Source: Bin87 sp965204395 (GTDB lineage: Bacteria; Chloroflexota; Dehalococcoidia; Lucifugimonadales; UBA3495). From it: a stretch of 64,000 nt of DNA. Both the position numbers and the translations under genes were made by a program. Under the pieces are notes generated by a model. It did no database searches and was not told where the DNA came from. It saw only the letters and a program-made list of their open reading frames with translations. The stretch lies in NCBI GenBank assembly GCA_965204395.1, contig OZ241987.1:1860001-1924000 (forward strand), written 5' to 3'. Of the stretch, positions 1 to 8,255 are shown piece by piece; within the stretch, counting starts at the first letter, position 1, and each line of letters begins with the position of its first letter.

Positions 1-144
1 ACCCACCGGCGCGGCATAGTTGCGGTTGGAGTTGAACGGCGGGTCCAGGTAAATCAGGTCAACGCAGTCCGAGTTCATCCCCCGCAGGATGTCCAGGTTG
101 TCCCCCGTCCAGACGGTCTTGTCGGCAAAGTTCGGCGTCGTCAT
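1..144 (-). CDS. Site-specific DNA methyltransferase, N-terminal fragment (cut by window edge)
   Basis: Only the first 48 codons are in the window. The peptide carries the GDNLDIL segment and, at residues 34-37, the DPPF catalytic motif (motif IV) that precedes an NS pair in beta-class N4-cytosine/N6-adenine methyltransferases. The start at 144 reads MTTPNFADKT and lines up with the start of the complete paralogue at 55812-57506, which has the same GDNLDIL and DLIYLDPPFNS blocks. Motif IV near the N terminus means that the AdoMet-binding motif must lie downstream, outside the window. Whether it carries the same C-terminal nuclease-like domain cannot be seen. Confidence 0.9.
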   Translation of the reverse strand, partial: MTTPNFADKTVWTGDNLDILRGMNSDCVDLIYLDPPFNSNRNYAAPVG

Positions 145-214
145 GGCCCGATTTTAACACGGACGCCCATCCCCCAATCCTGACCCGGCGGGCCACAATC
201 CACTGACACTTCTC

Positions 215-359
215 CAGGGCCTTTGCAAAGTTGTGCGATTGAAGTCCATCCGCTCGTCCCGAGCCTGTCGAAGGACCCGCTCGTGGTTCGACAAGCTCCC
301 GCCCAAAGCGGACGTGCCGCACCATGAGTGGGATGTGTGGCGACTTTGCAAAGGCCCTG
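215..359. mobile_element. Miniature inverted-repeat element, family 2, copy 1
   Basis: The 145-bp segment is bounded by a perfect 17-bp inverted repeat, cagggcctttgcaaagt at 215-231 and its complement at 343-359. The flanks acacttctc (206-214) and acacttccc (360-368) match at 8 of 9 bases and look like a target duplication. The interior has a gene-free hairpin-forming stretch. Two more copies of the same length class lie at 55507-55650 and 62814-62958. No transposase is encoded. Confidence 0.82.
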
Positions 360-813
360 ACACTTCCCCCTTTCCTCTACGCACCGTCCATCCGTACCAT
401 TTAACTGGGCCATCCAACCGCCCCAATCCAAATGACTGGAAACTCCCAATCCTCCTAATCCTCTAATAACTGCCTGCCCCGTGCCCGACGCGGGGTCACC
501 CGGTACTTGATACGGGGCCCAAAAATCCTGATTCAGACAATCGCGAGCCATCCCAACCACCGCCCCCAAACTCGCTCATGTGCCCGCCAAAACCACCAAT
601 ATCGCCCCCAAAACAACCCAATCATCCCCCATTCACCCCCAAGTCCTACCCCAACGCCCTACTCAAATGAACAGAAATGAGCGGGAATGAGCGGAATTTC
701 GCCAAAATAGCCACCATCCCACCCATATACCCAATCCTTTACATCCTGCTCATCCATGAAAAAACTCCCGTCCGAGGCAATCCCATGACCCTTTCCCAAA
801 TCCGCCGTCAGGT
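360..813. repeat. Gene-free tract matching (inverted) the tract at 54785-55500
   Basis: Two blocks match the opposite strand of the 54.8-55.5 kb region. Positions 360-410 match 55450-55500, and 575-813 match 54785-55020 at roughly three-quarters identity by eye. The second block includes clustered aaatgagcgg-type direct repeats near 670-700 and ends with an ATG at 785 reading MTLSQIRRQV. This equals the start of the gene at 54478-54810 (MTISQIRRRI). The reading frame stops after ten codons, next to the element at 814, so only a stub of this gene copy remains. The + strand is strongly C/A-rich and G-poor. I see no intact gene here. Confidence 0.6.
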
Positions 814-1067
814 CAGGGCAATCGCGTCTTCAAAACAAACGATGCCGGTGCCTGTATTACATTCCGTTTGGTGATAATGACCACACAGCTCGTTGCATGA
901 AAGTCCCCGAAACCAGCCCATAACCCCAAAACTCCCAAATCAAAATATCCTGTCCATCCCGTTCATCCTGGGAACCTGTCCGCCTTTGGCGGATCCCTGT
1001 GAATTCACCGTCCGTTACTGCCAATTCCGATGGCGGCGCTGTCGCTCATTAAGACGCGATTGCCCTG
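814..1067. mobile_element. Miniature inverted-repeat element, family 1, with 10-bp target duplication
   Basis: A perfect 17-bp inverted repeat (cagggcaatcgcgtctt at 814-830, its complement at 1051-1067) bounds 254 bp without coding capacity. The 10 bases gccgtcaggt occur immediately outside both ends (804-813 and 1068-1077), a clean target-site duplication. About 175 bp of its right part (from about 893) recurs inverted at 54233-54404, and a degraded piece lies at 24521-24636. Joining the flanks across the element restores a short inverted repeat, ccgcc...ggcgg. Its right end is 76 bp upstream of the CoA-transferase start. Confidence 0.87.
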
Positions 1068-1143
1068 GCCGTCAGGTCTAACGGGCGGAACCTGCGCGTC
1101 CCAGGCGTGTACAATCTGGGGTTGGCATACGAGGAGGTTGCTC

Positions 1144-2406
1144 ATGGCTACGGGACTGCTGGCGGGCATTACGGTTTTGGATTTTACGGCGGCGTTCGTG
1201 GGGCCGTTCTGCAGCCGGGTCATGGCTGACATGGGCGCGGAGGTCATCAAGATCGAGCGGCCGGTGGCGGATCAGGACGAACGGTTCACGCCGGAGTCCC
1301 TGCCCACGCGCAACGGCGTGCCCTATCTGCACCTCAACGGCGGCAAGAAGAGCCTGTGCGTGGACCTGAAGACCGACGCCGGGCTGGAGATCGTCCACGC
1401 GCTGGTCAAACAGGCCGATGTATTCGTGGAGAACTACACGCCCCACGTCGTGCGGAGCTACGGGCTGGACTACCCCAACCTGCGCAAGCTGAACCCGGGC
1501 ATCATCATGTGCTCCATGACGGGCTACGGGCAGGAGGGGTTCGCGCACAATCCCGAGCACGTCTGCACCGATCCGGTGGCGCAGGCCGTCAGCGGCCTCA
1601 ACTGGATCACCGGCGAACGGGACGGCGCGCCCTACACCATCGGCGGCGGCATCGGCGACACCGTCACCGGCATGACCGGCGCGATGGCCGTTGGCTACGC
1701 GCTGTTTCACCGGCAGCGGACCGGCGAGGGCCAGTACATCGACCTGTCCATGATCGACAGCCTGCTGTTCCTGGACTCGCTGGCCATGCCCCACGTGGCG
1801 GCCAACCACGGCGTCCCGCTGCACTACCGCAACGGCGAGCAGAACACTTACACGTTCCCGATGGGCATATTGAAAGCGAAAGAGGGGTACATATCGCTGC
1901 AAGCGCCTGGGCAGGGTCCCGGCAGCGCGTGGGGCCGGCTGTGCGAGTGCATGGGACGGGAGGATCTGATCGAGGACCCGCGCTACCTGACCGACGATGA
2001 CCGGGTGAAACGGCGGGACGAAATCGTTGGCATCATCGAAGCGTGGCTTCACACCCTGCCGGACGACGAGGCGGCCTTGCTGGTGCTGGCCGAGGCGCGA
2101 ATCTCATCGGGGCCGGTGCTGTCCCAGGAGGAAATCTGGCGGCATCCCCACTACAACGCGCGCGGCGCGTTCCAGGAGATTGAGTACCCGGAGGTTGGGC
2201 CGGTGGGCGTGGTGTCGCCGCCGTACCGCTTCTCGGCGACGCCGGCGGCGGTGAGCGGGCCCGCCCCGCAACTGGGCGAGCATAACTACCAGGTGTTGGC
2301 CGAACGCCTGGAGTACACAGCGGAGGACGTGGCGACGCTGATCGATGCCGGCGTATTGTATGAGTCCCCCGCGGCAAAGCGGAGACGGCTGCCGAAGTCT
2401 GGTTAG
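1144..2406 (+). CDS. CaiB/BaiF family CoA transferase (class III)
   Basis: This 420-residue cytoplasmic enzyme should move CoA from an acyl-CoA donor to a carboxylic acid. Family marks include the N-terminal VLDFTAAFVGP segment, the KIERP segment at about 36-40 and the GDTVTG block, where Asp172 corresponds to the covalent aspartate of formyl-CoA transferase. Length is normal for the family. I chose the ATG at 1144 because gaggagg sits at 1131-1137, 6 nt before it, and the family alignment begins there; the longer reading to 1030 runs into the miniature element. It stands alone, so the acid used is unknown. Such enzymes are abundant in lineages degrading unusual organic acids. Confidence 0.92.
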   Translation: MATGLLAGITVLDFTAAFVGPFCSRVMADMGAEVIKIERPVADQDERFTPESLPTRNGVPYLHLNGGKKSLCVDLKTDAGLEIVHALVKQADVFVENYTPHVVRSYGLDYPNLRKLNPGIIMCSMTGYGQEGFAHNPEHVCTDPVAQAVSGLNWITGERDGAPYTIGGGIGDTVTGMTGAMAVGYALFHRQRTGEGQYIDLSMIDSLLFLDSLAMPHVAANHGVPLHYRNGEQNTYTFPMGILKAKEGYISLQAPGQGPGSAWGRLCECMGREDLIEDPRYLTDDDRVKRRDEIVGIIEAWLHTLPDDEAALLVLAEARISSGPVLSQEEIWRHPHYNARGAFQEIEYPEVGPVGVVSPPYRFSATPAAVSGPAPQLGEHNYQVLAERLEYTAEDVATLIDAGVLYESPAAKRRRLPKSG

Positions 2407-2882
2407 GGCCGCACTGCCACGTCAGCGGCGGCGCGACGGGTCGGCGTCAGCGAGTGCGCCGCCAAAGCGTAAACGGGACTCGCCGACTTGCCGCCGGCGG
2501 ATGTGACCCGTTGACTCCCCCACGGTCGGCAATTGCGGCGGTTTGGGCATTGCCATCATCCCGTCAATAAGAGGTTGAACGGCAGGCCTCCCGCATGCCG
2601 CCCGCAGTTGTCGCTCCGGCATTTGCCCCATAGCGGCCCGAACCGCTCGCGCTGTCTCACAGACCCCACCGGCTCACCGTAGTCCCCTCCCACCGTAAGG
2701 TTTGGGTCGGCCACCAAGCGTGTCTTTGTCGCCATCACCCTCTTGTGCCAGGACGCTCATGGCCGCAGTACGCCGGCCTCAGCGGATGGTCGGTTTGGCC
2801 AGGCCTGATCGCGACACAATTCTGCGACATTTCACTTCTATCGTGGACGTAGCAAGAAAAACTTCACGAAGGAGGTGAAGAA
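2407..2882. other. Gene-free stretch between CoA transferase and lipoprotein
   Basis: Short reverse-strand frames exist at 2422-2738, but they overlap in different phases and show no family resemblance. The last 50 bases are AT-richer and contain the strong ribosome-binding site aaggaggtgaag for the next gene. Nothing else can be supported. Confidence 0.5.
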
Positions 2883-4301
2883 ATGATCGGCAAGCAGAAG
2901 ATAACCAGGGCATTGATCATCGGGCCGGTTGCGGCGGCGATGCTTGGCGCAGGAATCCTGATGGGCTGCGCCGGCGACAACGGAATCATGGACGGTCGCG
3001 AAACCAGCAGAGCGGGAACCACCCAGGAAATCTCGGGCAGCGAGAGCGGCGGGTCCGGCAGCGAAGAGGCCAGCGGCGCCACCCTGGCCCCGGGCGACAC
3101 CTTCGACGCCGTTCGCGGCGGCGCCAGGCTCATCCTGAACTACAACGCGGCGAACAACTCATTCAACGGCACGGTGGAGAACACCACCGGCAACACCCTG
3201 GGCCAGGTCAGGATCGAAGTGCACCTGTCGAGCGGTACGGAACTCGGCCCCACCACCCCGGTGGATCTGGCTCCCGGAGAGGTGATGTCGGTCAACCTGC
3301 CCTCCACTCAGGAGACGTTCACCGGTTGGATCGCCCACGCCGAGGTCGGCAGCGGAGCCGAGAGCGCTCAGTCCGCCGGGGAAAGCGGCGGCGAGAGCGG
3401 CCCGGACGGTCCCGAAGGCCCGGAGAGCGGCGGGTCCAACAACGAGGCCGCCATGGAAGCGGCTATGTCCAGCCCCATCACGCCGCTGGACCAGACGTGG
3501 CAAGGCGTTCTCGGCGGTCTGGCCGTCTCCGCCCGCTACGACGCGACCACTCAGACCGTCCACTCCACCGTCCAGAACACCCTGGCGCAGCAGCTCTGCT
3601 ACGTGCAGGCCGAACCTCACCTGAAGTCGGGCACGCAGACGGTGGGAGAGCTGGGCCCCGACCCGCTCGGCGACCTGAACCCGGGACAGCAGGCGACTTC
3701 CAGCATCCCGATCTCCAGTGAGCCCAGCCTCGCGGGGGTCGCCTTCGACGGGTACGTGGTCCACATGGAGGTGTTCGACTGCGGCGGCCCCGGGCCCATG
3801 CCTCACACCGGCGGTGAGTCCGGCGGCGGTGAGGGAGCCGGCGGCGAGGGACACGGTCCCGGTGGCGAGGGTAGCAGTGAAGTCGGCGGCGAGTCCGGCG
3901 GCTCCGGCAGCGAAGAGGGCAGCGGCGCCACCCTGGCGCCCGACGCCACCTTCGACGCCGTTCGCGGCGGCGCCCGGCTCATCCTCAATTACGACGCTGC
4001 CAGCAATTCCTTCCAGGGAACGGTGCAAAACACCACCGGCGGCGTTCTCACCAACGTCAGAATCGAAGTTCATCTGTCCAACGGCACCGAACTCGGCCCC
4101 ACCACTCCGGTGGACATGGCGCCCGGCCAAGTCATGGCGGTGAAACTGCCCGCGACCCAGGCGTCCTTCACCGGCTGGATCGCCCACGCCGAGGTTGGCG
4201 GAGGGGGAGAAGGCGGAGGTGAACACGGCGGCGGTGGCGCGTCCGGCGGCGAGCACGGTTCCGGTGGCGAACACAGCGGAAGCCGGGGGTCGGGAGGCTA
4301 A
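2883..4301 (+). CDS. Secreted lipoprotein with three FxLYD-like repeats and Gly/Ser/Glu-rich linkers
   Basis: The 472-residue protein starts with a basic N-terminus, a hydrophobic stretch and a lipobox ending at Cys29 (ILMGC), so it should be lipid-anchored outside the membrane. Two repeats of about 93 residues (roughly 66-158 and 348-440) are nearly identical, sharing ATLAP, FDAVRGGARLILNY, GTELGPTTPVD and FTGWIAHAEVG. A divergent third repeat lies between them (about 205-300). The repeats resemble FxLYD-type beta domains. The linkers and C-terminal tail are rich in Gly, Ser, Glu and His. The binding site aaggaggtgaag is 5 nt before the ATG, so expression may be high. The two-component system downstream is separated by a strong hairpin. 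Function is unknown; adhesion or cell-surface structure is a guess. Confidence 0.72.
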   Translation: MIGKQKITRALIIGPVAAAMLGAGILMGCAGDNGIMDGRETSRAGTTQEISGSESGGSGSEEASGATLAPGDTFDAVRGGARLILNYNAANNSFNGTVENTTGNTLGQVRIEVHLSSGTELGPTTPVDLAPGEVMSVNLPSTQETFTGWIAHAEVGSGAESAQSAGESGGESGPDGPEGPESGGSNNEAAMEAAMSSPITPLDQTWQGVLGGLAVSARYDATTQTVHSTVQNTLAQQLCYVQAEPHLKSGTQTVGELGPDPLGDLNPGQQATSSIPISSEPSLAGVAFDGYVVHMEVFDCGGPGPMPHTGGESGGGEGAGGEGHGPGGEGSSEVGGESGGSGSEEGSGATLAPDATFDAVRGGARLILNYDAASNSFQGTVQNTTGGVLTNVRIEVHLSNGTELGPTTPVDMAPGQVMAVKLPATQASFTGWIAHAEVGGGGEGGGEHGGGGASGGEHGSGGEHSGSRGSGG

Positions 4302-4325
4302 TACCACAACCAAAGCTTCCGACGC

Positions 4326-4355
4326 GGTGGTGGCGGGCAGACGCCTGCCACCACC
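4326..4355 (+). terminator. Strong hairpin after the lipoprotein gene
   Basis: A 13-bp stem (ggtggtggcgggc pairing with gcctgccaccacc, one G-T pair) with loop agac lies 25 nt after the lipoprotein stop. There is no T-run, so it may be a transcript-stabilising hairpin rather than a classical intrinsic terminator. Confidence 0.5.
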
Positions 4356-4510
4356 CCCGCGCAGTTAAACCGGCCGGACCGCCGCGCGGACGCCGGGCCT
4401 CAAACCGAAATGCGATAATCGACCTTGAGCGTTCCCTGCGGACGGACGTGGCGTTGTCCTTCGAGAAACCGCCACCTGGAATAACCCTGCTACTGATGAG
4501 AGGACTGCCG

Positions 4511-5188
4511 ATGAGCGGCACGGTATTGATAATCGAAGACGACACGCGCATCGCCAACTGGGTGAAGCTGTACTTCGAGCGCGCCGGATTCTCGGCGGAG
4601 GTCGCCCATGATGGCGAATACGGCCTGGAGCTGGCCCGCGACCTGTCGCCGGCCCTGATCATCCTGGACCTCATGTTGCCCCGCCTGGATGGCGTCGAGC
4701 TTTGCCGTATCCTGCGCCGGGAGTCGGACGTCCCGATCATCATGCTGACGGCCCGCGAAACTCCCGCCGAGCGAATCGCCGGGCTGGACATCGGGGCCGA
4801 CGACTACATCGTCAAGCCCTTTGAACCCGAAGAGGTCATCGCCCGCGCCCACGCGGTGCTCCGGCGCGTCAACGACCGCGTCCAGCAGGTGCTGACCTGG
4901 GGCAACATCACGCTGAACGAGTCCACCGGCCTGGTGACGGTCGATGAGGAGCCGGTGGCGTTGAGCCAGGCCCAGCGCGCTCTGCTGTCAACCTTCATGC
5001 GCCATCCCAACCAGATGCTCACCCGAGACCAGCTGATTTCGCTGACCTTCAACGACGACTTTGACGGGTTCGACCGCGCCATAGACAGCCAGGTCGCGCG
5101 GCTGCGCCGGCAGATCAACAGGGACGGCCGGCAGCCCATCCAGACCGTTTACGGCGGCGGCTACCGGTTCGTCGCCGAGGGCGAGTAG
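4511..5188 (+). CDS. OmpR/PhoB-type response regulator
   Basis: The 225-residue protein has a receiver domain (about 1-115) and a winged-helix DNA-binding domain (about 130-225). Key receiver residues are visible: acidic pair Asp10/Asp11, phospho-acceptor Asp53 in ILDLMLP, Thr80 and Lys102 in IVKPF. The C-terminal domain ends with the typical TVYGGGYRF wing. The start at 4511 gives the canonical N-terminus (MSGTVLIIEDD) and follows a gagagga site; an in-frame ATG 15 bases upstream is possible. The histidine kinase begins 17 nt downstream, so the pair is an operon. The target genes are unknown; the neighbouring lipoprotein is one candidate. Confidence 0.94.
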   Translation: MSGTVLIIEDDTRIANWVKLYFERAGFSAEVAHDGEYGLELARDLSPALIILDLMLPRLDGVELCRILRRESDVPIIMLTARETPAERIAGLDIGADDYIVKPFEPEEVIARAHAVLRRVNDRVQQVLTWGNITLNESTGLVTVDEEPVALSQAQRALLSTFMRHPNQMLTRDQLISLTFNDDFDGFDRAIDSQVARLRRQINRDGRQPIQTVYGGGYRFVAEGE

Positions 5189-5204
5189 TAGCGGAGGGAA
5201 AGTA

Positions 5205-6617
5205 ATGTCCGTTCGCTGGCGAATCATGGCATCGATGGTCTTCGTCATCGTGCTGACCGTGGCGGTCAGCGTGAGCGTCGGCTACTACGCCACCCAGTCG
5301 CGGCTGGGCACGTTTGTGGAGCGTATCGGCGGCGACGCGGCGCAACAGTTGGCCCTCAATCTCGGTCGGGAGTACGCCGCCGCCGGCGGTTGGTCCACGG
5401 TGGACCAGGCGTTGACCCGGGCCGGTTACGCCTACGACGGCGCGCCCCCGGGCGAGCGTTCCGAAACGGACGCCGGAGAACACGCAGAGGGGTTCCACCA
5501 CGACCGGGTCCGGGTTGTCGTGGCCGGCGTCGATGGTTGGGTGGTGAGGGACAACCTGTCCCAGTTGTCGCCAGGAACCGCAGTGCCCAGCCTGGACGGT
5601 CACCGGGAGACCGTATTCGACGCCACGACCAACCGGCCCGTGGGCGAGGTCTATCTCGACGTGAACCGTGAGCTCCTGTCCACGGAGTCCCACGGGTTCC
5701 TCAGCACGCTGCTGTACATCATCGTAATCGGCGGCGTGCTCACGATAGCCGTGGCGATGCTGCTGGCGGCCTGGCTGTCCAAACGGATCACGGCGCCGGT
5801 GGCTGCCCTCACCAAGGCAACCCAGTCCATCGCCCAGGGGGAGACGGCGCAGTTGCCGGTCTCTTCCTCGGACGAGCTGGGACGGATGAGCGAGGCCTTC
5901 AACCGGATGACCTCCGCCCTGGAAACCCAGCGCGAACTGCGCCGGCGGCTGATCAACGACCTCTCCCACGAGCTGAACACGCCGCTCAGCGTCATACAGT
6001 TGGAGGCGGCGGGGCTCCGCGACGGGCTTCAGACCTCCGGGGAAGCCTCGGACCACATCATCCAGGAAGTGGACCGGCTGCGCGGGCTGGTCACCGATCT
6101 GGACTGGCTTGCCGAAACGGACCACGGTGAGTTGAGGCTGGCTCCGGAAACCATCTCGATTGGCGACTTGCTCACCGCAGAGGCGGACCGTTGGCGGCCA
6201 CAATCCCAGGCTCGTCAGGTCGAATTGTCCCTGCTGGTGTCGGGAGAGAACCCGGACGTCGAACTTGATCGGATGCGCATGAGCCAGGCGCTGGGCAACG
6301 TCGTGAACAACGCCATTCGCAACACCGAGGCCGGCGGGTGCGTAACCATCACGGCCCGACTGGAGGGCGACGATGCGCTGTCCGTCTCGGTCGCTGACGA
6401 CGGCATCGGCATCGATCCGGCCGATCTGCCCCACGTCTTCGAACGCTTCTACCGTACCGACCAGTCCCGTAGCCGTGGCATGGGCGGCACGGGCCTGGGG
6501 CTTGCCATCACCCAAGCCATCGTTGAAGCCCACGGGGGAACGGTCGCCGTGGCCAGCGACGGGATTGGTCACGGCGCCACCGTGACGCTTCGTCTGCCCG
6601 TGGCAGGGTCAACCTAG
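5205..6617 (+). CDS. Membrane sensor histidine kinase
   Basis: The 470-residue inner-membrane kinase partners the preceding regulator. Transmembrane helices lie at about 8-28 and 168-190 and enclose a roughly 140-residue extracytoplasmic sensor region. A HAMP segment follows (about 191-245). The dimerisation box has the phospho-acceptor His255 in NDLSHELNTPL. The C-terminal ATPase domain shows an N box (NVVNNAIRNTE), DDGIGI and GGTGLGLAI glycine boxes. A cggaggg site precedes the ATG. Length and domain order are typical of the family. The stimulus cannot be read from sequence. Confidence 0.94.
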   Translation: MSVRWRIMASMVFVIVLTVAVSVSVGYYATQSRLGTFVERIGGDAAQQLALNLGREYAAAGGWSTVDQALTRAGYAYDGAPPGERSETDAGEHAEGFHHDRVRVVVAGVDGWVVRDNLSQLSPGTAVPSLDGHRETVFDATTNRPVGEVYLDVNRELLSTESHGFLSTLLYIIVIGGVLTIAVAMLLAAWLSKRITAPVAALTKATQSIAQGETAQLPVSSSDELGRMSEAFNRMTSALETQRELRRRLINDLSHELNTPLSVIQLEAAGLRDGLQTSGEASDHIIQEVDRLRGLVTDLDWLAETDHGELRLAPETISIGDLLTAEADRWRPQSQARQVELSLLVSGENPDVELDRMRMSQALGNVVNNAIRNTEAGGCVTITARLEGDDALSVSVADDGIGIDPADLPHVFERFYRTDQSRSRGMGGTGLGLAITQAIVEAHGGTVAVASDGIGHGATVTLRLPVAGST

Positions 6618-6765
6618 CGGCGCGCGTCTGCTAACGGGCGATCCAGGAGACGCTGCCTGCAATCACAGGGTCCGTGCGCGGCGCCGGGTCTTGGCCGCTA
6701 TAGCGAGCCACTCCGTCAAACAGGCCGCGCCGCGCACGCCGGTCGCTCCGCTTCCGGGCGACTCG

Positions 6766-7599
6766 CTAGCCATCCAGCAGGTCGGACAGCACGGCTTCGT
6801 TCATCGTGAAGCTCTCCGACTCGGCCGGAAAATCGCCGGAACGGACATCCTCTGCGTAGCGTTGGAAGGCGGTGGTTATATCCTCAGACAGGGTGGCGTA
6901 GCGGCGGGCGTGCTTGGGCAGGAAGTCGGAGAACAGCCCGAGCATGTCGTGGAACACCTGCACCTGCCCGTCGCAATCGGGACCGGCGCCAATGCCAATG
7001 GTCGGTATGGTGAGCCGTTCCGTGATCACCTTTGCCAACTGACTTGGGACGCATTCCAGCACCACGGAGTACGCGCCGGCGTCCTGCAGCGCCAGCGCGT
7101 CATCCAGCAGGCGTTTCGCCGTAGCCCGGGTGCGTCCCTGCACGCGATAGCCGCCCAGCGCGTTCACCGATTGCGGCGTGAGGCCGATGTGCCCCATGAC
7201 CGGCGCGCCGGCGTCCACGATGCGGCGCACGGTGCCGGCGATGGCGACGCCGCCCTCCATCTTGACCGTGTGCGCGCCGCCTTCCTGCATCAGGCGGCCG
7301 GCGTTGCGCATGGCCTCGTTGGCGTCAACCTGGTAGGCCATGAAGGGCAGATCGGCGACGATCAGGGCGTTGGATGCGCCCCGGCTCACCATCCGGGTGT
7401 GCCGCACCATGTCGTCCATGGTCACAGGGATGGTCGAGTCGTAGCCCAGCACCACCATGCCCAGGCTGTCGCCCACCAGGATGATGGGAATCTCGGCCGC
7501 GTCGGCGATGCGGGCGGCGGTGTAGTCGTAGGCGGTGACCATGGGGATTTTCTCCCCATCCCGCTTCATCTGCGCCAGTTGTCGAATCGTAGTCGCCAT
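6766..7599 (-). CDS. panB: 3-methyl-2-oxobutanoate hydroxymethyltransferase (ketopantoate synthesis)
   Basis: PanB transfers a hydroxymethyl group from methylene-tetrahydrofolate to 2-oxoisovalerate, the first committed step of pantothenate and CoA synthesis. The 277 residues show the family blocks MVTAYDYTAARIAD, LVGDSLGMVVLGYDST, the HTKxV-like VKMEGG segment, GHIGLTPQSVNALGGY and the catalytic glutamate in VLECVP. Length is typical. No Shine-Dalgarno site precedes the ATG at 7599; instead a TACAAT hexamer ends 9 nt upstream, suggesting a nearly leaderless message. The DUF2520 gene at 8700-9578, a family that sits with panC/panD in actinobacteria, is on the same strand behind an oppositely oriented pair. 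Confidence 0.96.
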   Translation of the reverse strand: MATTIRQLAQMKRDGEKIPMVTAYDYTAARIADAAEIPIILVGDSLGMVVLGYDSTIPVTMDDMVRHTRMVSRGASNALIVADLPFMAYQVDANEAMRNAGRLMQEGGAHTVKMEGGVAIAGTVRRIVDAGAPVMGHIGLTPQSVNALGGYRVQGRTRATAKRLLDDALALQDAGAYSVVLECVPSQLAKVITERLTIPTIGIGAGPDCDGQVQVFHDMLGLFSDFLPKHARRYATLSEDITTAFQRYAEDVRSGDFPAESESFTMNEAVLSDLLDG

Positions 7600-7608
7600 G
7601 ATGACGCG

Positions 7609-7614
7609 ATTGTA
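7609..7614 (-). promoter_or_regulatory. -10 hexamer TACAAT directly before panB
   Basis: On the minus strand TACAAT is followed by nine bases and the panB ATG. Transcription starting about 7 nt downstream would leave a leader of only 2-3 nt. No convincing -35 hexamer is seen. Confidence 0.45.
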
Positions 7615-7653
7615 TCAGCCCGGAGTCAATGGAGCGACTGATCGTGAATCCAA

Positions 7654-7833
7654 GGTAGCGTTGCAATTTGGGTGGTTTACTATCCGTCATTCCAGCGAAA
7701 GCCGAAGATGTCCGCCATAGGCGGATGCCGGAATCCAGGAAATCCCAATCATTACCATCCCGTCTATCCTGCCGCAGGTCCGCCTCCGGCGGGTAGGTCC
7801 ATGCAATCAAACCACCTAAAGCGGAACACAACC
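7654..7833. mobile_element. Miniature inverted-repeat element, family 3, copy 1
   Basis: The 180-bp element ends in an imperfect 26-bp inverted repeat whose inner core, tttgggtggttta against ttcaaaccacctaaa-type sequence, pairs almost perfectly. The flanks tgaatccaa (7645-7653) and tgagtccat (7834-7842) agree at 7 of 9 bases. The copy at 17977-18156 has the same length and orientation and a perfect 9-bp flanking duplication. Apparent reading frames across it are not genes. It lies between panB and the HEPN pair. Confidence 0.75.
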
Positions 7834-7943
7834 TGAGTCCATATAACCGTATCCAGCGATTGTTACGATCACGCCATCCAGTTGTAGGATATGATCCATG
7901 CAGTCTGTAATACACGCGCCACCCATGCCGGTCGGAGCACACC

Positions 7944-8255
7944 ATGACTATCACAGCAGAACAGGCAGAACAAGTCAAAGGCATTATTCTTGGAACTCTG
8001 GACGACCATCACCAGGGCCGCTTACCCTACCGGGAAGTGTGGACCAAGCCCGGCGAGGACTTCGACGGCGTTCCTTTCCTCAAAGTCTGGGTGATTTACG
8101 ACGGCCTGCCCGACATCCTCGACATTGACCGGCTGAACTCTTACGGCAGCTACCTTTACCAGGCCATGCTCGACGCCGGCATTCGCGCCATCCCGTCCAT
8201 TTCGTACATTCCCCAGAGCGACACCGACCAGTTGGGCACGCCGTGGATTGGGTAG
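7944..8255 (+). CDS. Small uncharacterised protein translationally coupled to a HEPN-type protein
   Basis: The 103-residue soluble protein has a cggagcac site just before its ATG and overlaps the next gene by 13 nt, which implies coupled translation and equal dosage. I see no nucleotidyltransferase GSxxxGxxxSD motif, so it is not a standard MNT antitoxin. It has a conserved-looking middle (VWVIYDGLPDILD) and ends SYIPQSDTDQLG. The arrangement, a small protein ahead of a HEPN-like gene, is that of toxin-antitoxin modules, so an antitoxin role is a reasonable inference. I do not recognise the family with certainty. Confidence 0.72.
   Translation: MTITAEQAEQVKGIILGTLDDHHQGRLPYREVWTKPGEDFDGVPFLKVWVIYDGLPDILDIDRLNSYGSYLYQAMLDAGIRAIPSISYIPQSDTDQLGTPWIG

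Noticed and set aside
1030..1143. Upstream extension of the CoA-transferase reading frame
   Set aside because: It lies largely in the family 1 element and lacks a start signal; the ATG at 1144 has an excellent ribosome-binding site and the family N-terminus.
5115..6572. Long open frame antisense to the histidine kinase
   Set aside because: A GC-rich shadow frame; composition is His/Gly/Arg-heavy with no family similarity, while the sense frame is a clear kinase.
7325..7984. Minus-strand frames through the family 3 elements (also 17951-18154)
   Set aside because: Their similarity to each other comes from the repeated element, not from a protein family.
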